Shown here: piece after piece, positions 36,230 through 45,115 of the stretch
Position numbering within the stretch: position 1 is the stretch's first letter
Layout: each line of letters begins with the position of its first letter
Assembly: GCA_965248035.1 (NCBI GenBank)
Contig: OZ252054.1
Coordinates: 558,001 to 622,000, forward strand
DNA: 64,000 bases
Direction of reading: 5' to 3'
Source: BJGV01 sp964194745
GTDB taxonomy: Bacteria > Pseudomonadota > Gammaproteobacteria > Burkholderiales > Nitrosomonadaceae
The notes under the pieces: generated by a model
Seen by the model: only the letters and a program-made list of their open reading frames with translations
Told to the model about the DNA's origin: nothing
The model's database searches: none
Translations under genes and position numbers: made by a program

Positions 36230-37124
36230 ATGCCTTATAAGATCAATACTGCAATCAGTGTCTACCAGTTGATGGAAATGTTTCCTGACGAGGAAACCGC
36301 ACGACAGTACCTTGAGGATCGTCGCTGGAAATATGGTGTGTCTTGCCCGACATGTCAAAGCCTATCGGTCTATACAAGATCGGGAAAACGAAAAGGGATG
36401 TATGACTGTCGAGGATGCGGCAAGCATTTTAGTGTTCGGACCGGTTCCATTTTTGAAAAATCACACATTCGACTTCACAAATGGCTCTATGCCATTTACA
36501 CCGTCATGACTTCTCGAAAGAGCATTAGCGCTATGCAATTAAGCAAAGAAATTGGGGTCACGTATAAGTCCGCCTGGTTTGCGTTGCATCGGATTCGAGA
36601 GGCTTGCCGTGGCGATCTTACCCGTCTCTCAGGAATCGTAGAAATCGACGAAACGTATGTGGGCGGGAAAGAACGGAACAAGCACTGGAAGAAAGGGGAT
36701 AAACCGAAAGCCGGGACAGTTGGCAAACAACCCGTCCTCGGCATGAGGGAGCGTGGTGGCAAGACCGTGGCCCTGCCAGTGCCTGCGACGGATCGGCTTA
36801 CGCTGTGGACGGAGATTCAAGAGGCGATAGAAATAGGCAGCACGCTCTATACGGATGACCATGCCGCCTATCGAGGCATTGAGCGTAAAGGCTATCAGCA
36901 CCAAGCCGTAAACCATTGGCATTGAGAGCGTTTGGGCGGTCTTAAAACGTGGACTGAACGGCACATTCCATCAAGTATCCGTCAAGCATTTATCGCGTTA
37001 TATTCATGAATTTTCGTTCAGGCTCAATGAAGGACGTTGTGGCCGGGAGACCATGCACCGCATTGAAAGCGTCTGTGATGCGGCCATTGGCAAACGCTTA
37101 ACGTATCAGGGGCTTGTCCAATGA
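36230..37124 (+). pseudogene. IS1595-type transposase, 38-bp deletion, element A copy 2
   Basis: Same 38-bp deletion as copies 1 and 3, after KGYQHQAVNH, giving a 231-residue product without the third catalytic residue. Residue 11 is Tyr (SVYQLMEM) as in copy 3, where copies 1 and 4 have Cys. Confidence 0.88.
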
Positions 37125-37987
37125 GCGCCGTAGGGACCGGCCTCTTGGATTCGGCTGTGGATGTGCTTTTTGCTCACTCCCCACTCGTTCACCGCTTGAT
37201 CCAGGGAGACGCCACACTCCGTGCTTCGATCACGAGAGAAAGCGTGGATTTAATTGTGACCTCTCCCCCCTATAACGTTGGCAAAGCATATTCTGGTGCC
37301 CAACAAGATGATTCATTGCCCTACGACGCCTATTTGAACTTTTCTAAACAGTGGCTGACGAATTGTTTTCATTGGACGAAATCGACCGGTCGCTTATGCG
37401 TCAATGTCTCGCTGGATAAAAACAAGAATGGCAAGCAACCGCTTTCAGCAGACATCACGCGATTAGCAATGGAGGCCGGGTGGTGCTATCATGCGACTAT
37501 TCTGTGGAATGAAGGCAATATCTCCCGTCGCACGGCATGGGGGAGTTGGAAGTCAGCCAGCGCCCCTCATGTCATTGCCCCTGTGGAAACCATTATTGTG
37601 CTCTATAAAGATACGTGGAAACGTGAGCGCCCTGGAAACAACGATATTAGCGCCGAGGAATTTAAGGAATGGTCGTTGGGGTCATGGTCATTCAATGGAG
37701 AGAGCAGGAAACGGATTGGTCATGAGACCCCATTTCCAAGAGAACTGCCGAAACGCTGCATCAAGATATTCTCGTTTATCGGGGACACGGTGTTTGATCC
37801 GTTTGTCGGATCTGGCACTACTATGATAGAAGCGATCCGACATGGTCGGCAAGCCGTTGGTCTTGAGAAAGAGCCCAAATATTGTGAGCTGACCAGAGAT
37901 CGTATTTTCAAGGAATGCAATCTCTCATTGAGGAAATCCTTACCGATAAGGCAGGGAAAATCTACTGCGCCGTGTTGGAGCAGTTAA
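37121..37987 (+). CDS. DNA methyltransferase, element A copy 2
   Basis: 288 residues, identical to copy 1 except Val for Ile in RQAVGLEK. Motifs TSPPYN (47-52) and DPFVGSGTT (226-234) are intact. The start overlaps the transposase stop by four bases. With the consensus promoter upstream this may be the best expressed copy. Confidence 0.88.
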   Translation: MSAVGTGLLDSAVDVLFAHSPLVHRLIQGDATLRASITRESVDLIVTSPPYNVGKAYSGAQQDDSLPYDAYLNFSKQWLTNCFHWTKSTGRLCVNVSLDKNKNGKQPLSADITRLAMEAGWCYHATILWNEGNISRRTAWGSWKSASAPHVIAPVETIIVLYKDTWKRERPGNNDISAEEFKEWSLGSWSFNGESRKRIGHETPFPRELPKRCIKIFSFIGDTVFDPFVGSGTTMIEAIRHGRQAVGLEKEPKYCELTRDRIFKECNLSLRKSLPIRQGKSTAPCWSS

Positions 37988-38489
37988 TCTATCAACGGCC
38001 CTCTCAATCATTAAGGACGGGTGTGCTCGCTATCAGAAGCAGTTCCCGTCCAACCCTTCGATCAACGGCCGGATGCTCGAATTTCTGACCTGTGAAACCC
38101 TGAAACAAGAGGGAGTCCTCCCCTTCTACTACCAAGCCCGATTTGCACATGTGCCGAATGCGGATTTTGATGTGGTGTTATATCATCCTCGACGACCTGT
38201 CGCCCTCTCTGTGAAAACGTCACTCCGTGAGCGGTACAAGCAGGCTGATTTAGAAGGGTTGGCCTTACGGCAGGTTTATCGAGGGGCCGAATCGTATCTC
38301 CTTACATTGAGTGAAGAATGGGGATTGGTGCAGCAAAAGATTGAGTCCGGGGAGGTGACTGGTCTCACAGCCTGCCTCCTCGCCAATACCGATGCCTATG
38401 ACAACCTGCTTTCCACGCTGAAACAGCGAACATTTGAGTTAGCCAAACAGATTACCCCGTTACATGGCAGTCCGGTAACAACTACATAA
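37915..38489 (+). pseudogene. Restriction endonuclease-like gene, frameshifted, element A copy 2
   Basis: A start inside the methyltransferase end gives MQSLIEEILTDKAGKIYCAV then LEQLIYQRPSQ. The matching continuation IIKDGCARYQKQFPSNPSINGR and MLEFLTCETLKQEG lies in the -1 frame, with the change needed near 38015. The core ADFDVVLYHPRRPVALSVKT followed by SLRERYKQADLEG resembles PD-(D/E)XK type II endonucleases. From the internal ATG at 38073 a 138-residue piece could still be made. The stop is in the right terminal repeat. The same frame change is in every complete copy. Confidence 0.65.
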
Positions 38490-38561
38490 ATCCCTTTCAT
38501 TTATTAACTACGTCTAACTTTTGTCGAATATGAGCGAAGATAAATCTAACCAGAGACAACT

Positions 38562-38975
38562 ATGGTCAAGAAAACTATATTCTTTGTATTTATCGTAATT
38601 GTTTCTTTCTGGACAGTTTCTGGCTCATCACAACAGTTACAACCATTACTTAGTGGTGATGGCTGGCGTCTTGTCCGGTCTGTACAGCTCGGGAACTCTG
38701 GGAAATACATTCATATGGTTTTGGTTGAATTGAATCGGGACACTGACATAGCAGTTTATGGGGCCGCGCTTAATAAGATTTGCAGATCTGAGCCTGACTT
38801 CTGCAGAGTACGATTTTGGAACGAAGAACACTATGTCCCTAAGTCAATTTCTTTCACTGAAGGCCAGTTTAAAACACTAAGAGCAGAATATACATTTAAC
38901 CGTGCAGGTGGTGTTCAAGAAATGCGATATGCCTGCACAGTTTTGCCTAACGAGGGTCAATGTTTCTCAAACTGA
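38562..38975 (+). CDS. Secreted hypothetical protein
   Basis: 137 residues with a signal peptide (MVKKTIFFVFIVIVSFWTVSG). The mature part has two Cys pairs (KICRSEPDFCRV and ACTVLPNEGQCF) that may form disulphides. No recognised domain. Before the copy 1-copy 2 inversion it lay next to the VOC-type gene now at 17758. Confidence 0.55.
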   Translation: MVKKTIFFVFIVIVSFWTVSGSSQQLQPLLSGDGWRLVRSVQLGNSGKYIHMVLVELNRDTDIAVYGAALNKICRSEPDFCRVRFWNEEHYVPKSISFTEGQFKTLRAEYTFNRAGGVQEMRYACTVLPNEGQCFSN

Positions 38976-39078
38976 AAAATCCACAAATGATATGTTGATT
39001 ACGCGCTAACCAATTGCGTTATCACCATAAACATTTTTAATTAGATAAACCTAACTAATTAATTTCTGAGAATTTAGA

Positions 39079-39720
39079 TCACTCCTCATCTTCTTCTTCA
39101 TCTTCTTCATCTTCTTCATCTTCTTCATCTTCTTCGTCTTCTTCCTCTTCCCTTATGACCATTTTAGCCTGTATTAGGCTGGCATTGAGATCGGTCTCGT
39201 CGACTTCCTTATGCACCAAGTTCTGATGGCAATCAATACAGGTCGCACCTTCCGTTTCCATCTTTTTGTGCGCAGCTTTGGCATCATCACCTGGCGGCTG
39301 CGGATTCCTATGGCATTCCCGACAAGTAATGCTGTCCCATTTCTTCAGATTCATACGCGCATCATGCGCCATTATCAGCCGACGTTCATTGAATTTCTCA
39401 AGAGTAGTGTAGTCTTCCGTGAATTCCATATATAGTTCCCTCGCACCATCGACGATGTGTGTTGTTATCGCCAGATGGAGGTTCTCAAGCCCCTGGGGAA
39501 TGTGACAGTGTTTGCACTCCGGATTAGAACCCAACGCACCATAATGGGTAGATTCTTTTAGTTCCTTTGCCGGATAAGACATGGAATGACAACTGGTACA
39601 AAATGCAGTAGTGGAAAGAGCGGCTTCGCCAGCTAATACCACGGTAACCATGACAATACCAAGTACTGTACCAATAAGCAGACTACCTAAAGCTATACCT
39701 GCCCCTTGCCTTCCCATCAT
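39079..39720 (-). CDS. cycB: Tetrahaem cytochrome cM552 (NapC/NirT family)
   Basis: In ammonia oxidisers this membrane-anchored cytochrome passes electrons from cytochrome c554 to the quinone pool. The 213-residue product has one N-terminal membrane helix and four haem motifs: CTSCH, CKHCH, CRECH and CIDCH. The C-terminus is an unusual run of about 20 Glu and Asp residues encoded by a GAA/GAT repeat. Its start overlaps the cycA stop by four bases (ATGA), so the two are co-translated. Membrane side: haems in the periplasm. Confidence 0.93.
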   Translation of the reverse strand: MMGRQGAGIALGSLLIGTVLGIVMVTVVLAGEAALSTTAFCTSCHSMSYPAKELKESTHYGALGSNPECKHCHIPQGLENLHLAITTHIVDGARELYMEFTEDYTTLEKFNERRLIMAHDARMNLKKWDSITCRECHRNPQPPGDDAKAAHKKMETEGATCIDCHQNLVHKEVDETDLNASLIQAKMVIREEEEDEEDEEDEEDEEDEEEDEE

Positions 39721-40430
39721 TTCGCCTTACTCTTTATGCCTTCTTTGGCTTTGGACTGAAATTCGTCATGCATCTTGAAGATAGGATCACCCGTGAATGC
39801 ACCATCAAGCTTGTAGTGCTCATGCATTGCTTTGGCATCGGCTACGTATTCATCAAATTTGAATGTGTATTTCTTATGTACCTCGGGAGTAAAGGGGGTG
39901 TACGGTTCTTTCGTGCCCTTCCACCCTGAACCTTCGTAGTTCAAGTGACAAGCACTGCAACGCTCGACGAAATCAAAGTCTTCTCCAGCATCCGCAAGTT
40001 TCTGGCGCGATGTGGTCTTTTTCTTTTTCTCAAAAGCTGCACCCGCCTTGCGGTGAATCCCGCGATATTTGGAACCTGCTCCGTGACAGGATTCGCAGCC
40101 TACGCCTTTGGTCCATTTACGTGGATCCTCAACAGTGTAACCTCCTTTTTCACCGAACCCGTCTACGTGACAACCAACACAATCCTTGTCCTTGGTGTAA
40201 TCCTTGGTAGGATCAATTTTTGCTCTCTTTTTGGCCTTGACCTTCTTATTCGGCTTGAGCGAATTCATCGCCTTCGCGTGCGCAGTCTTCTTCCATGACT
40301 TAGCCTGACTTTTGTGACACGAACTACACTTCTTTCGGCCCTCGAACTTTGGGTCAGCAGCAGCAACATTTCCAGAAAGAAATGCAAATAGTGCAACAGC
40401 AGCAATTGCATAGGTCAGGGGATGTTTCAT
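39717..40430 (-). CDS. cycA: Cytochrome c554, electron acceptor of hydroxylamine oxidoreductase
   Basis: A periplasmic tetrahaem cytochrome that accepts electrons from hydroxylamine oxidoreductase. 237 residues with a signal peptide ending near GNVAAA. Haem motifs: CSSCH, CVGCH, CESCH and CSACH. The protein is very rich in Lys, as expected for c554. It is directly upstream of cycB. The hydroxylamine oxidoreductase genes haoA and haoB, which normally precede it, are not here; a truncated GST-like gene is upstream instead. A ribosome binding site GGGAGAA precedes the start. Confidence 0.95.
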   Translation of the reverse strand: MKHPLTYAIAAVALFAFLSGNVAAADPKFEGRKKCSSCHKSQAKSWKKTAHAKAMNSLKPNKKVKAKKRAKIDPTKDYTKDKDCVGCHVDGFGEKGGYTVEDPRKWTKGVGCESCHGAGSKYRGIHRKAGAAFEKKKKTTSRQKLADAGEDFDFVERCSACHLNYEGSGWKGTKEPYTPFTPEVHKKYTFKFDEYVADAKAMHEHYKLDGAFTGDPIFKMHDEFQSKAKEGIKSKAK

Positions 40431-40751
40431 AGTTCTCCCTTCAAGAAAAAATATTCGTAATTAATAGGGCGGGACAAATCCTGATGATCGTACTCTACTT
40501 AACGCTATAACTCTATCGCCAGTTTACGTAAACTAATAGAACCGGCGCCACCATCCTTTCTAGTACCGCGAGTATCACCAGAATTACCAAATAAATCAAC
40601 TATCATGCGACTCTCCAGACGAAATTTTGTAGACCTGTTTTCCTGATTGCTCAGTCTAAAAAACTAGGTGCTGTGGACAATTCAAAGATTGAAGGCGACT
40701 AGATTCCCCTTTCTTCCGTTATATACGTCCTAGTATATGGCATTAAACTGT
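40431..40751. other. Region upstream of cycA
   Basis: About 320 AT-rich bases that should contain the cycA promoter. No gene seen. Confidence 0.45.
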
Positions 40752-41160
40752 CTACAAATCCGAATAAAAGTGTGCCTTGATGCGGGCAACAAAATTCGTC
40801 AAATTGTCTTTTGATAAACCATATTTCTTTAGTGGTGATTCAATTGGGCATCCAAAAGTATTAATCAAAATTCCAAATCGCTGGCGTCCAAAGTAGTTGG
40901 CTGTTCACCTAGAAAATATTTCTTATCTCCCAAACAAGCTGATAACGCATCTATATCCAGCATGGCAAGCTTGAAGATTTCTTCAGTATTATGTCGTCCT
41001 ATACCATGCCCATAAATCTGATTCTTGATTTTATTGCGAAAATAAGCGGCCGCTATGTCGAGAATGACAGGTGGCATTACCCCAAAAATAGCTTTTTTAT
41101 TGACTTGCCAGTTTGTGTCCATGTATTGCCATCGCGAATACATTGTAGCCCAATATAAAT
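40752..41160 (-). pseudogene. GST-like (metaxin/Faxc-type) protein, truncated by element A copy 3 and frameshifted
   Basis: The C-terminal half remains: YSRWQYMDTNWQVNKKAIFG, IYGHGIGRHNTEEIFKLAML, DKKYFLGEQPTTLDAS, then in another frame FGILINTFGCPIESPLKKYG and VARIKAHFYSDL with a stop at 40752. One base is missing near 40868. The N-terminal thioredoxin-fold half has been lost at the element edge (41161). Function before loss was probably a GST-family protein of unknown substrate. Confidence 0.75.
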
Positions 41161-41165
41161 GGGAT

Positions 41166-41740
41166 TTATGTAGTTGTTACCGGACTGCCATGTAACGGGG
41201 TAATCTGTTTGGCTAACTCAAATGTTCGCTGTTTCAGCGTGGAAAGCAGGTTGTCATAGGCATCGGTATTGGCGAGGAGGCAGGCTGTGAGACCAGTCAC
41301 CTCCCCGGACTCAATCTTTTGCTGCACCAATCCCCATTCTTCACTCAATGTAAGGAGATACGATTCGGCCCCTCGATAAACCTGCCGTAAGGCCAACCCT
41401 TCTAAATCAGCCTGCTTGTACCGCTCACGGAGTGACGTTTTCACAGAGAGGGCGACAGGTCGTCGAGGATGATATAACACCACATCAAAATCCGCATTCG
41501 GCACATGTGCAAATCGGGCTTGGTAGTAGAAGGGGAGGACTCCCTCTTGTTTCAGGGTTTCACAGGTCAGAAATTCGAGCATCCGGCCGTTGATCGAAGG
41601 GTTGGACGGGAACTGCTTATGATAGCGAGCACACCCGTCCTTAATGATTGAGAGGGCCGTTGATAGATTAACTGCTCCAACACGGCGCAGTAGATTTTCC
41701 CTGCCTTATCGGTAAGGATTTCCTCAATGAGAGATTGCAT
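41166..41740 (-). pseudogene. Restriction endonuclease-like gene, frameshifted, element A copy 3
   Basis: Same two-frame structure as in copy 2: MQSLIEEILTDKAGK frame at the start and, one frame away, CARYHKQFPSNPSINGR to the end. His stands where copy 2 has Gln, as in copy 4. The 138-codon piece from 41582 is open. Confidence 0.65.
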
Positions 41741-42534
41741 TCCTTGAAAATCCGATCTCTGGTCAGCTCACAATATTTGGGCTCTTTCTCAAGACCAATG
41801 GCTTGCCGACCATGTCGGATCGCTTCTATCATAGTAGTGCCAGATCCGACAAACGGATCAAACACCGTGTCCCCGATAAACGAGAATATCTTGATGCAGC
41901 GTTTCGGCAGTTCTCTTGGAAATGGGGTCTCATGACCAATCCGTTTCCTGCTCTCTCCATTGAATGACCATGACCCCAACGACCATTCCTTAAATTCCTC
42001 GGCGCTAATATCGTTGTTTCCAGGGCGCTCACGTTTCCACGTATCTTTATAGAGCACAATAATGGTTTCCACAGGGGCAATGACATGAGGGGCGCTGGCT
42101 GACTTCCAACTCCCCCATGCCGTGCGACGGGAGATATTGCCTTCATTCCACAGAATAGTCGCATGATAGCACCACCCGGCCTCCATTGCTAATCGCGTGA
42201 TGTCTGCTGAAAGCGGTTGCTTGCCATTCTTGTTTTTATCCAGCGAGACATTGACGCATAAGCGACCGGTCGATTTCGTCCAATGAAAACAATTCGTCAG
42301 CCACTGTTTAGAAAAGTTCAAATAGGCGTCGTAGGGCAATGAATCATCTTGTTGGGCACCAGAATATGCTTTGCCAACGTTATAGGGGGGAGAGGTCACA
42401 ATTAAATCCACGCTTTCTCTCGTGATCGAAGCACGGAGTGTGGCGTCTCCCTGGATCAAGCGGTGAACGAGTGGGGAGTGAGCAAAAAGCACATCCACAG
42501 CCGAATCCAAGAGGCCGGTCCCTACGGCGCTCAT
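41668..42534 (-). CDS. DNA methyltransferase, element A copy 3
   Basis: 288 residues, the same protein as copy 1 with intact TSPPYN and DPFVGSGTT motifs. It overlaps the transposase end by four bases and the endonuclease-like start by about 70 bases. Confidence 0.88.
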   Translation of the reverse strand: MSAVGTGLLDSAVDVLFAHSPLVHRLIQGDATLRASITRESVDLIVTSPPYNVGKAYSGAQQDDSLPYDAYLNFSKQWLTNCFHWTKSTGRLCVNVSLDKNKNGKQPLSADITRLAMEAGWCYHATILWNEGNISRRTAWGSWKSASAPHVIAPVETIIVLYKDTWKRERPGNNDISAEEFKEWSLGSWSFNGESRKRIGHETPFPRELPKRCIKIFSFIGDTVFDPFVGSGTTMIEAIRHGRQAIGLEKEPKYCELTRDRIFKECNLSLRKSLPIRQGKSTAPCWSS

Positions 42535-43425
42535 TGGACAAGCCCCTGATACGTTAAGCGTTTGCCAATGGCCGCATCACAGACGCTTTCAATGCGGTGC
42601 ATGGTCTCCCGGCCACAACGTCCTTCATTGAGCCTGAACGAAAATTCATGAATATAACGCGATAAATGCTTGACGGATACTTGATGGAATGTGCCGTTCA
42701 GTCCACGTTTTAAGACCGCCCAAACGCTCTCAATGCCAATGGTTTACGGCTTGGTGCTGATAGCCTTTACGCTCAATGCCTCGATAGGCGGCATGGTCAT
42801 CCGTATAGAGCGTGCTGCCTATTTCTATCGCCTCTTGAATCTCCGTCCACAGCGTAAGCCGATCCGTCGCAGGCACTGGCAGGGCCACGGTCTTGCCACC
42901 ACGCTCCCTCATGCCGAGGACGGGTTGTTTGCCAACTGTCCCGGCTTTCGGTTTATCCCCTTTCTTCCAGTGCTTGTTCCGTTCTTTCCCGCCCACATAC
43001 GTTTCGTCGATTTCTACGATTCCTGAGAGACGGGTAAGATCGCCACGGCAAGCCTCTCGAATCCGATGCAACGCAAACCAGGCGGACTTATACGTGACCC
43101 CAATTTCTTTGCTTAATTGCATAGCGCTAATGCTCTTTCGAGAAGTCATGACGGTGTAAATGGCATAGAGCCATTTGTGAAGTCGAATGTGTGATTTTTC
43201 AAAAATGGAACCGGTCCGAACACTAAAATGCTTGCCGCATCCTCGACAGTCATACATCCCTTTTCGTTTTCCCGATCTTGTATAGACCGATAGGCTTTGA
43301 CATGTCGGGCAAGACACACCATATTTCCAGCGACGATCCTCAAGGTACTGTCGTGCGGTTTCCTCGTCAGGAAACATTTCCATCAACTGGTAGACACTGA
43401 TTGCAGTATTGATCTTATAAGGCAT
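42531..43425 (-). pseudogene. IS1595-type transposase, 38-bp deletion, element A copy 3
   Basis: Same deletion and 231-residue truncated product as copies 1 and 2. Tyr at residue 11 as in copy 2. Confidence 0.88.
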
Positions 43426-43491
43426 GGCATCCTCCTCTCATGATAAGAGAATTATACCACAATATTTTCCGGTGTAAAGTATATAGTTCCC

Positions 43492-44525
43492 TGAAGAAAC
43501 GCCTTGACACTTCTAGTATAAATATTCTGCCAACCTGAAAAAGGCAAAAAAATCTGCTTCAATAAAGAGCCTGGCAAACAATAACGGCCTTGGCCAACAC
43601 GCTCATTTATAGGAGGAACGAAACCATCGCAAGCATATAAGATACCCGCTTCTACAAAATTCAGGCCCTGCCACATAGAGGCAGAGATTGTGTACCAAGC
43701 TCTTGGATTACATTCAAGCACATACAATTTATCGGTACGCGTATCAATCCGCATGTCAAAATGCGCCAACCCATCATAGTGGAATGCTCGAATAAGCCGA
43801 GCAGCTATATCGCACATATCATGGTTGCTAGTAAACTCCAGGATATCACCGTCTATCCATGATTGAACCGTACTACATAAAATGTGGCCATCCGCTGCCA
43901 GAATGCTGATATCAATATCATGGCCAGGTATGAATGACTGTGCAATCAGTGGAAATTGTGAATAGGGAGAATTTCCCTGAACGTAAGCCAGAAGACTCTT
44001 GTAGCTATTAAATCGAACAACACCATGACTGGATTCTGCCTGTAGAGGTTTCACCATAAGAGGAAATCCAACCTCATCAAACAACCCCTCTTCAAGATGA
44101 TCGGCTGATTCAAGTAGTATCGTTGTCGGTGTCGGTATACTGTGCTGACGACAAACTTCTGCAAACATCCACTTATTATGCAAGGTATCCAGAACTTCTG
44201 CGTTACTACATGGAAAACATAGAGTATTAAGAAGGTTCAAAACATTTTTTGTTGCTGCTAGGAAAGAAGCGCTCTCAATATCAGACGGGACCACAATGTC
44301 AAATGACTTCTCTTCAACGTATCGGCATAACCAATCCTGCGTTTCTGGAACAGGTACACTACCAGACCAAAAATTAACCAGTGTGTGATGCTTGGAATAG
44401 CGAGAATATCTGAGTATATCGGATCCAGATGATCCCGCAGTTTCTACATAAGCTCCCATCACATGCACGCAATATAAAACTTTCAGAGCGAGAGAACCAG
44501 ACCCACAAAGTAACAATACTTTCAT
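43492..44525 (-). pseudogene. ATP-grasp ligase, 3' end replaced by element A copy 3
   Basis: 345 native residues remain. A Rossmann-like start (MKVLLLCGSGSLALKVL) precedes an ATP-grasp domain with GFPLMVKPLQAESSHGV, QSFIPGHDIDISI and the metal site LYVLECNPRAW. The frame then enters the element and ends with 12 foreign residues (TIYFTPENIVV) encoded by the terminal repeat. ATP-grasp proteins of this type make amide bonds in polysaccharide or natural-product loci. Catalytic parts survive but the tail is lost, so activity is uncertain. Confidence 0.78.
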
Positions 44526-45115
44526 GATATTTATAAACTGAGAATTGTATTAATCTTAAGCAGCTAAGCAAGAATTAATTTCAATTCTTTTTCCTCCCCT
44601 AATACATAGAAATATATTTTTTCCAAGAAATCCAAGAAGCTCGCAACATATCCAGCATATAAACCTGATTAATTATGCAGCTGACCGTAAGGTTCTTTTT
44701 ACATACGCCTTCAATCTCAATTTTCCAGCAGCATATAGAGACTTGTGTCAAAAATGAGTTTTAATTGTATACCTCGACGCCAAATGATAGCAAAAGGTAT
44801 TTCTTACTGAATAATTGCAAAATTGTGAATATTTACACTAAAAAATGCCGTAATAGTATGTATGGCACTGAATTTACTGCTTTTTATGGAGAAGAAATAG
44901 CGAATAACCGTTTCGTGTGAAGGGTGAATTCTTAACAGAGAATATATTTTAGTCATGATATATATCCAGAGTTTATGGCTATAAAGTTGGTAGAGCCGGT
45001 ATGTATTTACGTGTGGCATGGGACGTGAAGATTGTATTCGGTATTCGTAGACAAAGATAAAAAAGACAAGATATGTTAAATACCTTTTCGCTTGTGGCTA
45101 TTAGAAGGGCCAAAA
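44526..45115. other. Intergenic region upstream of the exopolysaccharide genes
   Basis: About 590 AT-rich bases between divergent genes. Promoters for both the ATP-grasp gene and the sugar transferase gene should be here. I could not identify a sigma-54 site with confidence. No gene seen. Confidence 0.4.

Larger units (their letters stand above)
36164..38494 (+). mobile_element. Element A copy 2: IS1595-type transposon with methyltransferase and endonuclease-like genes
   Basis: 2331 bp. Left repeat GGGAACTATATACTTGACAC and right end (read inward) GGGATTTATGTAGTTGTTAC match at 18 of the first 24 positions. The flanking 8-mers differ (ATAGATAA on the left, TTTCATTT on the right). The right one equals the 8-mer outside the left end of copy 1, so a recombination between the two copies is implied. 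The transposase carries the 38-bp deletion. The methyltransferase is intact. Confidence 0.94.
41161..43491 (-). mobile_element. Element A copy 3: IS1595-type transposon, reverse orientation
   Basis: 2331 bp, same structure as copy 2. The right end is at 41161 and the left end at 43491. The outer 8-mers (ATATAAAT before 41161 and TGAAGAAA after 43491) do not match each other, so its flanks come from two different insertions. It joins a decapitated GST-like gene to a truncated ATP-grasp gene. Confidence 0.94.

Noticed and set aside
36900..36960. Programmed frameshifting in the transposase of copies 1-3
   Set aside because: Copy 4 has a full frame and differs by a 38-bp segment, so a deletion explains the truncated copies.
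36496..36964. Reverse-strand open frames over the element A transposase, repeated in all copies
   Set aside because: They recur only because the element does; the sense strand encodes a recognisable transposase.
39085..39150. Short tandem repeat that could be a non-coding microsatellite
   Set aside because: It is in frame at the end of cycB and encodes an acidic tail.
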